From Prionace glauca (lineage: Eukaryota; Chordata; Chondrichthyes; Carcharhiniformes; Carcharhinidae), in the NCBI GenBank assembly GCA_037974335.1, contig CM075729.1, forward strand, positions 110,714,437 to 110,778,436: a stretch of 64,000 nt of DNA, in the 5' to 3' direction. A model generated the notes under the pieces. The model had not been told where the DNA came from, made no database searches, and worked only from the letters and a program-made list of their open reading frames with translations. This document shows positions 10,401 to 19,124 of this stretch, piece by piece. Position numbers and translations under genes: made by a program. Numbering within the stretch: position 1 is the stretch's first letter; every line of letters starts with the position of its first letter.

Positions 10401-11177
10401 TACACTGAGGGAGAATTTAGCATGGCCAATGCACCTAACCTGCATATCTTTTGGATGGTCGGGGGGGGGGGGGGGGGAACTGGAGCACACAGACGAAACC
10501 CATGCAGACATGGGGACAATGTGCCATCTCCATACAGACAGTCACCCAAGCTGGGAATCGAACCTGGGTCCCTGGCACTGTGAGGCAGTAGTACTAACTG
10601 CTTGTGAGTGAGGATCTTGGGTCAGGATGGGAATGAGGGGGCTTAGGGGTTTAGTATAAGAGAGAGTCCATCTCTCTCATCCTCAGAGTTCTAGACTCTC
10701 TCCTCTCTGATTTTCTGTCAGTTTCTCATCACTCATTGAACATTCCTTGTTTTACAGTGAGAGGAAAAAGTGACTACAATCCTGCAAATAGTGAGTTGAT
10801 CATCAAACATCCTCTGGATCTGTGTATAACTGTGTGAATCATTGTTCACTCTGTGTCTGATAAACAGCGCCCCCTATGTGTACATCTGTGTGTGTTTTAG
10901 TCGGTATGTGTGTTACTCCCTGTGAATCTCTCTCCCTGTTGTAGTTTGTCTGTCTCTCTTGATCTCTCTCTCTCCCTCTCTCTGTTTCTGTGTTTGGCTG
11001 TGTGTCTATAAGCCTCTTCCTTTATTCATGTCTCTAATTTTCTCTCTTTTTCTCCTGCTTGTGTCTTACATGCTGTTGCTGTCTCTCTGAATACGAATCA
11101 CGTTTTTAATACCTCTCCTTCCTTTTAAAGCTTCTGAAAAAGAGGATTCTTCATCCATCTCCACTGTCAGTGCCTGA
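4225..11177 (+). CDS. MHC class I alpha chain gene (leader not seen, alpha2 exon 5'-truncated)
   Basis: Exons 4225-4485, ~4867-5088, 7411-7674, 9224-9322, 10758-10790 and 11131-11177 encode in order alpha1, part of alpha2, the alpha3 immunoglobulin domain, connecting peptide plus transmembrane helix, and a two-exon cytoplasmic tail ending TGA. Except at the broken alpha2 5' end, the junctions are phase 1 with AG/GT ends, as in other vertebrate class I genes. The product would sit at the cell surface with beta2-microglobulin and display peptide or another ligand. No leader exon is visible. A SINE replaces the start of alpha2, with loss of about 20 codons including the expected first disulfide cysteine. 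Peptide-terminus positions are mixed: tyrosines equivalent to 7, 159 and 171, arginine at 84, threonine 143 and tryptophan 147 are present, but Asn occupies the Tyr59 position and Ser the Lys146 position. A non-classical gene or recent pseudogene fits best; a classical gene with a local assembly error remains possible. Confidence 0.88.
4530..4866 (-). repeat. SINE family A abutting the alpha2 exon
   Basis: A near full-length minus-strand copy. The tail complement (catagaatcctacagtgc) starts about 45 bp after the alpha1 donor, and the head complement ends at ggcgccaccgtgccgccc, directly before alpha2 coding sequence. It occupies nearly all the space between exons 2 and 3, leaving no ordinary acceptor or polypyrimidine tract before alpha2. 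Confidence 0.92.
4867..5088 (+). CDS. MHC class I alpha2 exon, 5' part missing
   Basis: Reads GLEWDLGDGRDFISFD, then VWVTPVPWGQITKSSW and YLEGECIEWLRKYVEYG, the helical half of alpha2, with the donor at 5089. The usual opening (about 20 residues with a YGCEL-type motif and the cysteine that pairs with Cys164) is absent because the SINE ends immediately upstream. Cys164 is present in EGEC. Without an acceptor the exon may be skipped or spliced from a cryptic site. Confidence 0.9.
5105..5540. other. intron 3 start: unassigned sequence with SINE tail remnant
   Basis: Contains a segment around 5240-5420, rich in gcccaacgggcac- and gtgaacatagcc-like words, that looks repetitive but which I cannot name. 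From about 5425 to 5510 it holds a family-A SINE 3' remnant (gctaaattgccccttagtgt). Confidence 0.45.
5545..6120 (-). mobile_element. possible solo LTR (fossil)
   Basis: A block of about 575 bp inside intron 3. Read on the minus strand it ends in an AATAAA-containing segment (complement near 5582) and has the A/T-rich, non-coding character of an LTR 3' half. No internal retroelement region adjoins it. I could not define matching terminal nucleotides or a target duplication, so the call is tentative; an unrelated interspersed repeat is the alternative. Confidence 0.3.
6257..7345. repeat. 25-bp G-rich minisatellite, about 43 copies, in MHC intron 3
   Basis: Unit gagagtcggtgagtgagggg plus ggagt (25 bp), with length changes mostly in the G-run and occasional aattg or gcaag variants. 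Each unit contains cggtgagtgaggg, identical over 13 bases to the real alpha2 donor junction at 5086-5098. The array ends about 65 bp before the alpha3 exon. G-runs of 5-7 recur every 25 bp on the plus strand, so quadruplex formation is conceivable. The long minus-strand proline/serine/histidine frame (6239-7471) is an artefact. Confidence 0.95.
7411..7674 (+). CDS. MHC class I alpha3 exon (Ig C1 domain)
   Basis: Acceptor tctttctctctcag and a donor at 7675 give an 88-residue C1-set domain. It has LSCAVTGFYP, the tryptophan in VNLWRDG, and YSCRVEH with the second disulfide cysteine. This is the membrane-proximal domain that contacts beta2-microglobulin and, in classical molecules, CD8. The sequence is clean, with no frame break. 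Confidence 0.96.
7735..8034 (-). repeat. SINE family A, diverged
   Basis: The tail complement (ccatcgagtctgcactgag) lies near 7778 and the head complement (ggtgctgtgaggcagcagtg) near 7998. Inserted in the intron after alpha3. Confidence 0.8.
8036..8777. other. unassigned intronic sequence
   Basis: About 740 bp with no exon or repeat that I recognise. Words such as ccagtatccactgggata and gtatatcttgggataata hint at a very old tandem repeat at 8220-8480. Confidence 0.4.
8778..9070 (-). repeat. SINE family B
   Basis: Tail complement (aaagtttatttatcagtcac) at the left end, body and head complement to the right, ending at ctaaccactaaca. It is followed by a CT-rich tract up to the transmembrane-exon acceptor. 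Confidence 0.88.
9224..9322 (+). CDS. MHC class I connecting peptide and transmembrane exon
   Basis: A long pyrimidine tract and ctaaacag acceptor precede it. Translation DLKPQG is followed by a hydrophobic helix of about 24 residues (ITIGIVLGVLGIVALTIVAV) and the stop-transfer YQRK. Phase-1 donor at 9323. The short connecting peptide and single helix match family architecture. Confidence 0.93.
9323..9815. other. unassigned intronic sequence
   Basis: G-rich single-copy-looking intron sequence with no recognised feature. Towards its end, gggtctcagtttagggtgg-like words foreshadow the following tandem array. Confidence 0.4.
9816..10292. repeat. 25-bp minisatellite, about 18 copies, in the intron after the TM exon
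   Basis: Unit gggcacaggtcagggcggga plus gtgag, 25 bp. Variants alternate gtcag/gtgag and gcggg/gcagg, and one block carries ggtctcagtttagg in place of the usual middle. The period equals that of the intron-3 array and the words gggagtgagggg are shared, so the two arrays may be related. Confidence 0.93.
10303..10608 (-). repeat. SINE family B with poly-G expansion
   Basis: A typical family-B minus-strand copy (aagtttactcattaatgtc at left, ggcactgtgaggcagtagta at right). A run of about 18 G at 10459-10476 interrupts its body. Confidence 0.87.
10758..10790 (+). CDS. MHC class I first cytoplasmic exon
   Basis: Acceptor ttgttttacag and donor gtgagt enclose 33 bp encoding VRGKSDYNPAN, in phase with the transmembrane exon. 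The tyrosine in SDYNPAN is the position where class I tails carry a trafficking-related tyrosine. Confidence 0.88.
11131..11177 (+). CDS. MHC class I last coding exon
   Basis: Acceptor ccttccttttaaag, then TSEKEDSSSISTVSA and TGA. The serine-rich acidic tail is typical of the family. A GT directly after the stop region (11179) suggests that the 3' UTR may be spliced, as in other class I genes. Confidence 0.88.
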
Positions 11178-11335
11178 GGTATGAATAATATTGGACACAG
11201 ATCCTTCTAATTGGGATATTCCCGCAGAATTTAACTGTACAATCTGGTGGGTGGGATGTGAGCTCAATGTCTGTCTCTTGCTGTATAGTCACTAAAGAGC
11301 AACTCATCCAATCCAACACTGAGCTTTGAAACTTT

Positions 11336-11790
11336 TGATTTGATTTGATTTATTATTTTCACAAGTATTAGCATAAAGTGGAAAATAATGTTTCTTGCGT
11401 GTTATATACACAAAGCATACCATTGATACAAAAAGAAAGGAGAGAGTGCAGAATGCAGTGTTACAGTCATAGCTAGGGTGTAGAGAAAGATCAACTTAAT
11501 GCAAGGTAAGTCCATTGAAAAGTCTGAAGGCAGCAGGGAAGAGGCTGTTCTTGAGTCGGTTGGTACGCGACCTCAGACTTTTGTATCTTTTTCCCAACAG
11601 AAGAAGGTGGAAGAGAGAATGCCTGGGATGCACGGGGTGCTTAATTATGCTGGCTGCTTTGCCGATGCAGCGGGAAGTGTAGACACAGTCAATGGATGGG
11701 AGGCTGGTTTGCGTGATGGATTGGGCTACATTCACAACCTTTCACGACTGGCTTTCTGGAGATGGCTGCCCCTGTACAGTCTGAGATTGG
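11336..11790 (-). mobile_element. Rex/L2-like LINE, 3' fragment
   Basis: Minus-strand 3' end with a tail of tttgatttgattt-type repeats (complement of AAATC units). The minus strand encodes KSLRSRTNRLKNSLFPAAFR, the C-terminal signature of fish-type LINE ORF2. It shares its tail with the fragment at 28437-28702. Confidence 0.75.
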
Positions 11791-11893
11791 AGATATTTTG
11801 GGAGCTTTGGGGTGTTTGGAGTGAGGAAAGATACATCCTGAAATATCTAATTTGAGATTGATGTTTCTTTGAGACTGGCCTTCTGGAGATCAG

Positions 11894-12196
11894 GTTGGCA
11901 CGGTGGTTAGCACTGCTGCCTCATAGCAGCAGGGTTCCAGGTTCAATTCCTCGGGTCACTGTCTGTGAGGAGTTTGCACATTCTCCCCGTGTCTGCGTGG
12001 GTTTCCTCTGGGTGCTCCGGTTTCCTCCCACACTCCAAAGATGTGTGAGTTAGGTGGATTGGCTAAATTAACCCATGTATCAGGGGTGTTAGCAGGATAA
12101 ACGTGGGGGTTACGGGAATAGGGCCTGGATGGGTTTGTGGTCGGTACAGACTTGATGGGCCAATGGCCTTCTTCTGTGATGTAGGGATCCTATGAA
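11894..12196 (+). repeat. SINE family A
   Basis: Head ggcacggtggttagcactgc near 11894, box-B-like gttccaggttcaattcc, body, and the family-A tail ending ggatcctatga. Confidence 0.88.
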
Positions 12197-12301
12197 ATGG
12201 CTATTCCTGAATGGTTTGAGCCTGGAGGGATCTTGGAATGTAGAAACATCTGGAAGCATATAACTTTTGATGTGGCCTCCTGTCAGCTGTTCATCTTCTT
12301 T

Positions 12302-12476
12302 AATGAGGCTACCTCATTGAATGTTTTTAAGGCGAGGATAGATAAATTTTTGAACAGTAAAGGAATTAAGGGTTATGATGAGCGGGCAGGTAAGTGGATC
12401 AGCCATGATCTTATTGAATGGTGGAGCAGGCTCGAGGGGCCAAATGGCCTACTCCTGCTCCCAGTTCTTATGTTCT
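12302..12476 (+). mobile_element. CR1-like LINE, 3' fragment
   Basis: Encodes the C-terminal stretch NVFKARIDKFLNSKGIKGYD and continues through gccatgatcttattgaatgg to the terminal cttatgttct. It is a diverged relative of the long element at 21419-23746. Confidence 0.85.
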
Positions 12477-12599
12477 AAAGGAAGTTGAGGTGTGCAGAGT
12501 TTTCACTGAAATTTGATTCTGAGATTAAATGTTGTTGCTCTCCTGGGATTCTGAATTACTGGAAGTTTCCTGGATGGTTCATGCTGAGCGAGGTATTAC

Positions 12600-12905
12600 T
12601 CTGATGGAACTTCGGAGCTAGTTTAGACTCCAGATCTTGAGGAGATTTATTGAACTTGAAGAGAATGCAGTGCAGATTGACCAGAATGCTACCTGGTGAT
12701 CCAGGGATTAAACTACAAAGAATGATTAAACAAGTTAGGTTTGTACTTGCTGAAGTTGAGGATGTCGAGGGGTGATTTGATTGAGGCTTTCAAGATATTA
12801 AGAGAAATGGAGAGGATAACTAGAGAGAAACCTTTCCTTCTGTTTGGAAGGGGCTTGGAATCTTTGGCGTCTAATTGAAGCCTAACTTATTGAGAGCGAA
12901 ACTCC
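12600..12905 (+). mobile_element. CR1-like LINE remnant, strongly decayed
   Basis: Words equivalent to cagattgaccagaatgctac (an R.FTRML-type coding stretch) and gaggggtgatttgattgagg keep the order seen in better-preserved LINE copies. No open frame survives. Confidence 0.6.
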
Positions 12906-13049
12906 AAAATACTTCCATACAAAAAGGATGATAAAGGTTTGAAATTTTCTGCTTGAAATGGAAAATGCTGCAAAATCAACTATTTACACTACTTCTTAAC
13001 AGAAATCTATAAATCTAAAAAATAATGGACGTGAGACAAATGTATATAA

Positions 13050-13406
13050 CAACAACAACAAAGAACAACACAGCACAGGAAACAGGCCCTTTGGCCCAAC
13101 GAGCCCGCGCCGCCGTCCCATTGTCTCAGTGACCTATTCATGATTTTAGTCTACGCCTAATGTGCGAGGATCAGGGAGGTCCAATATAGGGACAATTTGT
13201 ACCCAATCAATCAGCCTAAAAGCACATCTTTGGGATGTGGGAGGAAACCGGAGCACCCGGAGGAAACCCACGCAACCACGGGGAGAACGCGCAAACTCCC
13301 ACAGACACAGGCCCAAATCCATGTGTCCGCATAGCAACAGAGATAGTCTCTGAGCTGTCATGTTGCCCTTGAGATGGTCCAGTTTAAGCACACTAACGAC
13401 ATGAAG
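13050..13406 (-). repeat. SINE family C
   Basis: Minus strand. The tail complement (acaacaaagaacaacacagc) is followed by caggccctttggcccaacga and the body shared with family A. The upstream head differs from A and B (complement of gtgctt...cttcatgtcg). Family C is my label for copies with TTCTTTG-type tails. Confidence 0.85.
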
Positions 13407-13410
13407 CAAT

Positions 13411-13722
13411 GGGGAGGCGATGACCTTTAATCCAGACTATTAATCCAGAAACTCAGTTAATGTTCTGGGACCTGGTTTCGAATCCTGCTCACGGCAAATG
13501 ATGGAATCTGAATTCAATAAAAAATATCTGAAATTAAGCATCTACTGATGATCATGAAACTATTGTAGATTGTCAAAAAAATCCATCTGGTTCACTAATG
13601 TCCTTTAGGGAAGGAAATCTGCCATCCTTACCTGGTCTGGCCTACATGTGACTCCAAAGCCACAGCAATGTGGTTGACTCTCAATTGCTCTTGGGCAACT
13701 ACGGATAGGCAATGTGGTGAAG
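13411..13722 (+). repeat. SINE family D
   Basis: Head ggaggcgatgacctttaatc, a box-B-like ggtttcgaatcctgc, then ctgaattcaataaaaaatat, ggttcactaatgtccttta and caatgtggttgactctcaat. A different tRNA-headed family from A-C; partial copies lie at 15003, 20570 and 30245. Confidence 0.8.
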
Positions 13723-13779
13723 GAAAAAAACCATAACGATGGATACACGGCATAAAATAGATGCCCGGCACATGAAGTG

Positions 13780-14314
13780 TTAAAAGACGTTAAGCAGGCA
13801 CTAACTTTTAATGCAGACAGTTACTTGAAATTTAAACATAAGGACAGACAGTTATTTTAAATTAAACGTACAGGGAACAAATACTGCAGGAAGCCAGGCA
13901 CCTTAAAGATAAAGACAGTCCTGGGACAATGGAGTCTGATAGAGAGATTAGCCACGAGTGGGAACTGGAATACATAAATGCAGGAAAACCAATTACTGTA
14001 TAAATAAGCTGAGACTAGTCATTGATAAAGAGAAAATGTATCCATTCATGGAACAATGCAATATTAAAGTGCTCATGTCTGTTTCTGCCTATAACAATGT
14101 GTTAAACGATTGTTCACCTACTTGATTACAACGATGTGTTAATGATGTCCAGCCCATCTATTGTGTTTAAAAATAAACTGTTCCTATTGTATTGTTGAGA
14201 GAAGGTAGCTGCCCAGAACTGCAGAGTGCCAGTGCCTTTTCTCCTCAAAGCTTTGTTGAATAAAACTGTATTGTTGCACCTCCAGTCTGACTTCGAAGTG
14301 GTAATTTCCCACAA
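13780..14314 (+). mobile_element. probable solo LTR (fossil)
   Basis: A block of about 535 bp starting TGTTAAAAGACG and ending CCCACAACA, with a TATA-like tgtataaataag near 13997 and an AATAAA near 14259 in the expected order for an LTR of retroviral type. No internal coding region adjoins it, so recombination between two LTRs is likely. Age cannot be judged from one LTR. No clear target duplication was found. Confidence 0.45.
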
Positions 14315-15000
14315 CAGCAATAACGCAGGCTAGCTAGCAATGCCCATGTCTGATGAATTAATAAACAAAAATACTGTGCCTATTTCATCTTTCTTGTGAG
14401 AAGTATGTTTAAAGTTCAGTTCTGTTGTATATGGTTCCAATGTGTCTGCAACAGCCAGCTCAGATGCTAAGAATGTAGGCTAGTGATTGATTTTAGCCTG
14501 CGGCCAGTGATTTTTGCAATTTTGCATATAATTTCTGCTCTGTTTTTGATTTTAAGAGACCCTCACTTAAGCCTGTATTGAATATTGAGAAGTTTTTTTT
14601 TGCTAGACCTTGATTTATGTTTTAAGTCATATAATTACTCAATTGTAATCAAGATTGTATAAATGTGGACTTGTTTTCACCAGCCTTGTCATCCATGCTC
14701 ACATTTGATATTTTGTCTTCTCTTTCGTGGCTCAGCTTACTAAAATAAAAGTCATTATTTTTCTGCAGGTGGCAATGTCTTTCTGCATTTGATGCCCTCT
14801 TAAACAACAGGCCAGGACAATGGGTAAATTTGCACAGGAGTTGGTCACCCTATGGCATGGAATCAAGAGATGGTGCTTCCTTGATGGACAATCTGTAACT
14901 ATATTGATAGTAGATGGGAGACACCATCACAAATGTGTGAAAATCTTTACTATATACAGTGCCTAGAAGGAGAATTCAATATGCTCTTATGGTTACCAGA
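14315..15000. other. unassigned sequence; possible poly(A) signal
   Basis: No exon recognised. An AATAAA at 14744-14749 followed by a T-rich stretch could end a plus-strand transcript, conceivably a long MHC 3' UTR. Nothing else links it to the gene. Confidence 0.35.
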
Positions 15001-15002
15001 CT

Positions 15003-15322
15003 TGTTTTGAAATTTGTTCATGGGATGTGGATATCACTGGTTGAGCCAGCATTTATTGCCAAGAGTCAACCACATTGCTGTGGGGGTCTGTAGCCCAAGC
15101 CCAGGAAGAACAACAGATTTCCTTCCCTAAAGGACGTCAATGAAGAAGATAGATTTTGAGGCCATACAAATCATTGTCATCGTTAGACTTTTAATTCCAA
15201 ATTTTTATTGGATTCAAATTTCACCATCTACCATGGTGGGATTCGACCCCAGATCCTCAAAGCATTACCCTGGGTCACTGGATTACTAATCCAGTGACAG
15301 TACCACAGCTTTGCCTCTCCCC
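15003..15322 (-). repeat. SINE family D
   Basis: Complement of the family-D order: ccagcatttattgccaagag, gtcaaccacattgctgtg, tccttccctaaaggac, then the head complement with gggattcgaccccagatcc and ggattactaatccagtgac. Confidence 0.75.
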
Positions 15323-15327
15323 TGGTT

Positions 15328-15592
15328 TTAAGAGAGCTAACACTGCAGTGGAGTTACTGTGAAAATCCCTCAGTCCCCACACTCCGTCGCTTGGTGGAAT
15401 AGGATAATTTAGCATGGCCAATCCACCTAACCTGCACATCTTTGGACTTTGGGAGGAAACCAGAGCACCCAGAGGAAACCCCAGGCAACACGGGAAGAAT
15501 GTGCAAACTATGCAAAGACAGTGACCCGAGCCGGGAATCAAACCTGGGTCCCTGGCACTGTGAGGCAGCAGCACTAACCCACAGTGCCACCC
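15328..15592 (-). repeat. SINE family B
   Basis: Starts in the family-B 3' part (aacactgcagtggagttact) and ends at cactaacccacagtgccacc. Inserted directly next to the family-D SINE. Confidence 0.85.
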
Positions 15593-16179
15593 ATGTTCAT
15601 CATTTTGGGCTGAACACCAGAAGATGTGGAAGGCCATCGACTGATTGGAATGTCCAATCCCATCCAATGTTATTCAGAAGCTTGGTAAGAGATGAAGTAA
15701 GGAGAATTTTACTGTTCTGGGGAGAGCTGTTTTGACCAGACCAATTCAGAGTCACATTTATGCTGTAATATGTGCTTGTAATATTTGGAATATGCCACTT
15801 AAGTAAAGTTCGGAAAGGAGGGGGTGGGGGAGGGAGGGTTGGGGGATAAAGGGAGGGGACTGGGTGGGGGGACAAGGGGGGCTAGGGGTAGAGAGAGGAC
15901 GGGAGCTGAGTGTCAATGGAGACATATGTATGTGGGCCTGTGAAATTGTGAATAAATCTTTTAAGTCTGTTTCTGGCATTTGTTCATTCTATAGATTGAT
16001 TGATAGGAACTCCCCACCCTAACAGTATTATGGGAGTAGTGTCGCCTTCTTTAATTGCCCTTCCTCATTTCACAGCCCACATTGCCCCTCCCAATTACCT
16101 CCTCCACATGGCACTCTCTCCAATGCAGCTCCCCATTACTCCTATTCCATCCCCTATGCAACCACCACTTAAAATCCCT
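15593..16179. other. unassigned sequence with G-rich tract
   Basis: 15812-15905 is a purine- and G-rich low-complexity stretch. An AATAAA near 15952 is preceded by no recognisable gene. Short frames here are composition artefacts. Confidence 0.4.
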
Positions 16180-16395
16180 TAACTGCAGGAGAAAACTATT
16201 CTGCACCAACACGCCAAAAGAGCACCTTACCCAGGCCTACCCGCATCCCTGTGCGTTTACTGTGGCCAATCCAACTAACCTCCACGTTTTTGGGACAAGG
16301 GGAAAATGTGTAAACTCCACATGGACAGTCACCCATGGATAGGATCAATCCCAGAACCCTGACTCGGTGAGACAGCAGTGTTAACCATTCTGCCG
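16180..16395 (-). repeat. SINE A/B remnant
   Basis: Decayed minus-strand copy: ggccaatccaactaacctcc, aatgtgtaaactccacatgg, and gagacagcagtgttaaccat in the head complement. A pyrimidine-rich low-complexity run follows to about 16600. Confidence 0.65.
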
Positions 16396-16689
16396 TATCA
16401 TCTTACATGTGCCTCCTTACTTCGGAACCAACCCACAACTGCCCTCCCCATTTCACCTCCCCCTCCCCATTACTCCCATTTCTCATCTCCTGATCCCAAC
16501 CCTCCCTTGTCTCTATTCCCTCCTCCCTCTCCCCATTCCCCCTTGTCTTCCCCCAATTTCCCCTCTCTCTCTCCTCTTCCACATTCTCCTTTACACCTGG
16601 AGGCTTTGTTAACTGAGTGAACGGGCCTGGCACTGATACCTCAGCAGATGGAGTGAAGTGGGATGGAAGGCAGTGAACAAAGAGTGTTC

Positions 16690-17058
16690 TTAGAACATAG
16701 AACATAGAACACTACAGCACAAACAGGCCCTTCGGCCCACGAGTTGCGCCGATCACATCAACACCTACCAACCTACAGACCTATCTATAACCCTCAATCT
16801 CATTAAACCCCATATACTCATCCAGAAGTCTTTTAAAAGACCCCAGCGAGTCCGCCTCCACCACCACTGACGGCAGCCGATTCCATTCACTCACCACCCT
16901 CTGAGTGAAAAACTTACCCCTAACATCACTTCTGAACTTCCCTCCCTGCACCTTAAATCTGTGTGATCTCGTGGCAACCATTTCAACCCGGGGAAATAAC
17001 CTCTGAGAGTCCACCCTTTCTATTCCTCTCAACATTTTATAAACTTCATCAACCTAGT
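16690..17058 (-). mobile_element. CR1-like LINE, 3' fragment
   Basis: The tail complement is a short repeat of agaacat (16690-16712). The minus strand encodes ERVDSQRLFP, KFFTQRVVSEWNRLP and VVVEADSLGSFKRLLDEYM, the family's C-terminal region, in one open frame over 84 codons. Confidence 0.85.
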
Positions 17059-17117
17059 TCACTTTCAACTCAAAACAACTGGAGTATCTGATCTTGCAAC
17101 TTTTTTGTTCATTCTGA

Positions 17118-17446
17118 ATCATAGAATCCTACAATGCAGAAGAAGGCCATTTGGCCCATCCAGTCTGCACCGAAACCAATCCTACCCAGGTCCTAGCCCC
17201 ACTTAGCTACCCTGCTAATCCCTCTAACCTATCACATCCCAGGACACTAAGGGTTAATTTAGCATGTCCAATCAACCTAACCGGCACATCTTTGGACTGT
17301 GGGAGGAAACCGGAGCACCAGGGGGAAACTCACGCAAATGCGGGGAGAATGTGCAAACTCCACACAGACAGTGACCCAAGCCCGGAATCAAACCCGGGCC
17401 CCTGGAGCTGTGAGGCAGCAGTGCTAACCACTGTGCCACTGTGCCG
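17118..17446 (-). repeat. SINE family A
   Basis: Full-length-looking minus copy from atcatagaatcctacaatgc to gctaaccactgtgccactg, with all body landmarks. Confidence 0.9.
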
Positions 17447-18250
17447 TGGGCACCCAGCTGACATCAGTTAGAGAAGAGTGCATGGAGAGATCATGACTTG
17501 TAGCAATGCAATTTGCACCAAGCAGCAACAAACTAATCCTGGAGTGGGAACGGGGTTGGCATTTGATCTGCATGTGAAGACAGGATGGGCTGGAAGTGAT
17601 GGGTGTGGAGTTCTACAGTTCACAGGTTAAGGCATTGTGAAATGGTAAGGATGAATACCTCAGTGATTTCAACATCCAATCTGGAGACACGGACTGCAAG
17701 ACTCTGCAGTCTGACTAACACATTCCTCTCTGATTCAAACACTTCTCCAACTTCCCCTTAAATGATGCAGTCTTTTTTGCCTGAGTGGTTCCCTGTAATA
17801 AGGCATTTAGTAAGATCTGTGGGGGGGAAGGGGGAGGGCAATGGGCAACTGTCAATTTAACTAATATAAATTGAGCTGGCAGTGAGTGTCGCAAAGGTCT
17901 GGAATGAAGAGAATTTCAGTTTCACTGAGGCCATTAGGTCCATCGACTCTGCACTCACTCTCTAGCATATTCTTAGCCAGGCTTGCTCCCTCACTTTAAA
18001 CCCTACACATTTAAAGTGGCTAATCCAACTAGTTCATTCACTGAAGGAAATCTGCCAGTTCTTATGTCCTTACGGCTCACAAATATTCTCGAGGTTATCT
18101 AAAACATTCAGAGTTTGCTTTTGATATCAAACATGCCAGTCATATATGTTACTCCTTGACTGATCAGGTCACCAGAGATGACTTTAAAACATGATGGTGG
18201 AGTTTTTATATGAGAGCAGACCTGGTTACATGTTTCAAAATGTTCCAAAT
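17447..18250. other. unassigned sequence with old SINE remnant
   Basis: At 17925-18030, ggtccatcgactctgcactc and aagtggctaatccaactag are remnants of a minus-strand family-A SINE. The rest holds no feature that I recognise. Confidence 0.45.
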
Positions 18251-18256
18251 TGATTT

Positions 18257-18625
18257 GGATGGCACCGTGGCATTGTGGTTAGCACAGCTGCCTCACAACG
18301 CCAGGGACCCAGGTTCAATTCCAGCCTTGGGTTACTGTCTGTGCGGAGTTGGGCCGGAGGGCCTGTTTTCATGTTGTAAATCTCTATGATTCTACATTTT
18401 CCCCGTACCTGTGTGGGTTTCCTCTGGATCTCCAGTTTTCTCCCACAGTCCAAAGATGTGCTAGTTAGGTTGATTGGCCATGCTAAATTGATCTAGTATC
18501 AGGCAATTAGCAGGGTAAGTATGTGGGGTTATGGGAAAAGAATTTGGGTGGGATTGTGGTCAGTGCAGACTCAGTGGGCAGAATGGCCTCCTGCACTGTA
18601 ATGTTTCTATGATTCTATGATACAT
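18257..18625 (+). repeat. SINE family A with internal insertion
   Basis: Head at 18259, body and tail are family A, but about 50 bp at 18349-18400 (gttgggccggagggcctg... and ctctatgattcta) are foreign. They match a LINE/SINE 3' end, giving a chimera with two tail-like segments. Confidence 0.8.
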
Positions 18626-18629
18626 AGAA

Positions 18630-19100
18630 AGTGATGAATGGAATGTCAGTACTTAAGATTGACAAGAATTTGGGACTGGATGGGATGTATCTAAGGGCAT
18701 TGAAGGAAGTGAAATTAGAAATTGCTCTGACATTGGCCATAATTGTTCAGTTTTCACTAGACTCAGGGGAGGTGCCAGAAGATGGGAGAATTGCAAATAG
18801 TCTGCCGTTGTTCTGGAAAGGGTTGAAAAGCAATTACAGAACAGTCAGTTTAATTTCACGGTGGGCAAGTTTTTAGAAACTATTGTTTTGTTATAAGGAT
18901 AGATTTGAGAGGCTGGGAACGTTCTCCTTGAGGGAAGCATTTCAGACACCATTAGATGATTATCTGAATAGTAACAATGAGCAAGGGTGCAGAGAAAAGG
19001 CAGGGGAATTGCACTAAGTCATAATGTCCATTTGGAGAGCTGACGCAGACATGTTGGGCTGAATGGTCTCCTTTTGAACTGTAATAATCCTGTGAATGCT
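18630..19100 (+). mobile_element. CR1-like LINE fragments (RT piece and 3' end)
   Basis: 18630-18870 encodes a decayed RT stretch (LGLDGMYLRALKEV, SLDSGEVPEDG, NYRTVSLIS) that aligns by eye with NYRPVSLTS in the better copy. 18890-19100 is a LINE 3' terminal region ending near ttgaactgtaataatcctgtg. The middle is deleted. Confidence 0.75.
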
Positions 19101-19124
19101 GTGGTTCTGGAGACATATTATACA

